A stretch of DNA of 64,000 nt from Onchocerca volvulus (taxonomy: Eukaryota > Nematoda > Chromadorea > Rhabditida > Onchocercidae): positions 15,786,858 to 15,850,857 of the forward strand of contig HG738139.1 of NCBI GenBank assembly GCA_000499405.2, in the 5' to 3' direction. The first letter of the stretch is position 1, and the number at the start of each line of letters is the position of its first letter. The translations under genes were made by a program, and so were the position numbers. Positions 63,986 through 64,000 of the stretch are shown piece after piece. The notes under the pieces are model-generated. The model was not told the DNA's origin, ran no database searches, and saw only the letters and a list, made by a program, of their open reading frames with translations.

Positions 63986-64000
63986 CTATTGGTTGTGCTG

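Noticed and set aside
1..64000. tRNA, rRNA and CRISPR features
   Set aside because: No cloverleaf with a GTTCRA-type arm, no rRNA-like sequence and no regularly spaced direct repeats were found by eye; absence from a manual scan is not proof.

Overview
This is a eukaryotic, AT-rich, gene-sparse window whose genes have introns. It is almost certainly from a parasitic nematode, and a spirurid/filarial type (clade III) fits best. The main support is a ground-like (hedgehog-related, nematode-specific) secreted protein, a secreted venom-allergen-like CAP/SCP protein of the nematode ASP/VAL type, GT..AG introns from about 0.1 kb to several kb, and long AT-rich intergenic stretches. The species assignment is inference.

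Layout. 1-7.56 kb is a repeat block: a foldback element (R) interrupted by a non-autonomous Helitron, then the 5' half of a decayed autonomous Helitron, then an inverted copy of part of a host-gene locus. 8.7-9.3 kb holds a 189-bp mini-Helitron and a degenerate satellite. 14.2-16.3 kb is the ground-like gene (+, three exons). 21.0-26.1 kb is an unrecognised multi-exon gene (+) with a palindromic MITE and coding-like relics in its large intron. 27.6-31.1 kb is an ORAI store-operated calcium channel gene (+, five exons, 419 aa). 31.5-33.9 kb carries a decayed antisense coiled-coil gene. 37.3-42.9 kb is a four-membrane-span protein gene (-, five exons). 48.8-51.3 kb is a broken, charge-rich host gene (+). 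51.6-57.3 kb is a decayed Helitron coding for Rep/helicase (-), with about 0.7-kb inverted ends and a captured von Willebrand A-like gene piece. 57.3-59.8 kb is a second R element without the Helitron insertion. 60.2-62.1 kb is the VAL gene (-, six exons, 224 aa). A possible terminal exon of another minus-strand gene lies at the right edge.

The main structural result is that roughly 1-7.56 kb is an inverted, internally deleted copy of roughly 49.7-59.8 kb. The pair brackets about 42 kb containing grl, the unknown gene, orai and the tetraspan gene. The R copy without the Helitron shows the A|T empty site, which fixes the insertion ends and shows that the Helitron moved after the two R copies separated.

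The host genes are not an operon and no shared pathway is evident. ORAI is a plasma-membrane Ca2+ channel, the ground-like and VAL proteins are predicted secreted, and the tetraspan protein is membrane-bound. Exon models were built by hand from splice-site consensus and reading-phase continuity. For VAL, orai, grl and the tetraspan gene, every junction keeps phase.
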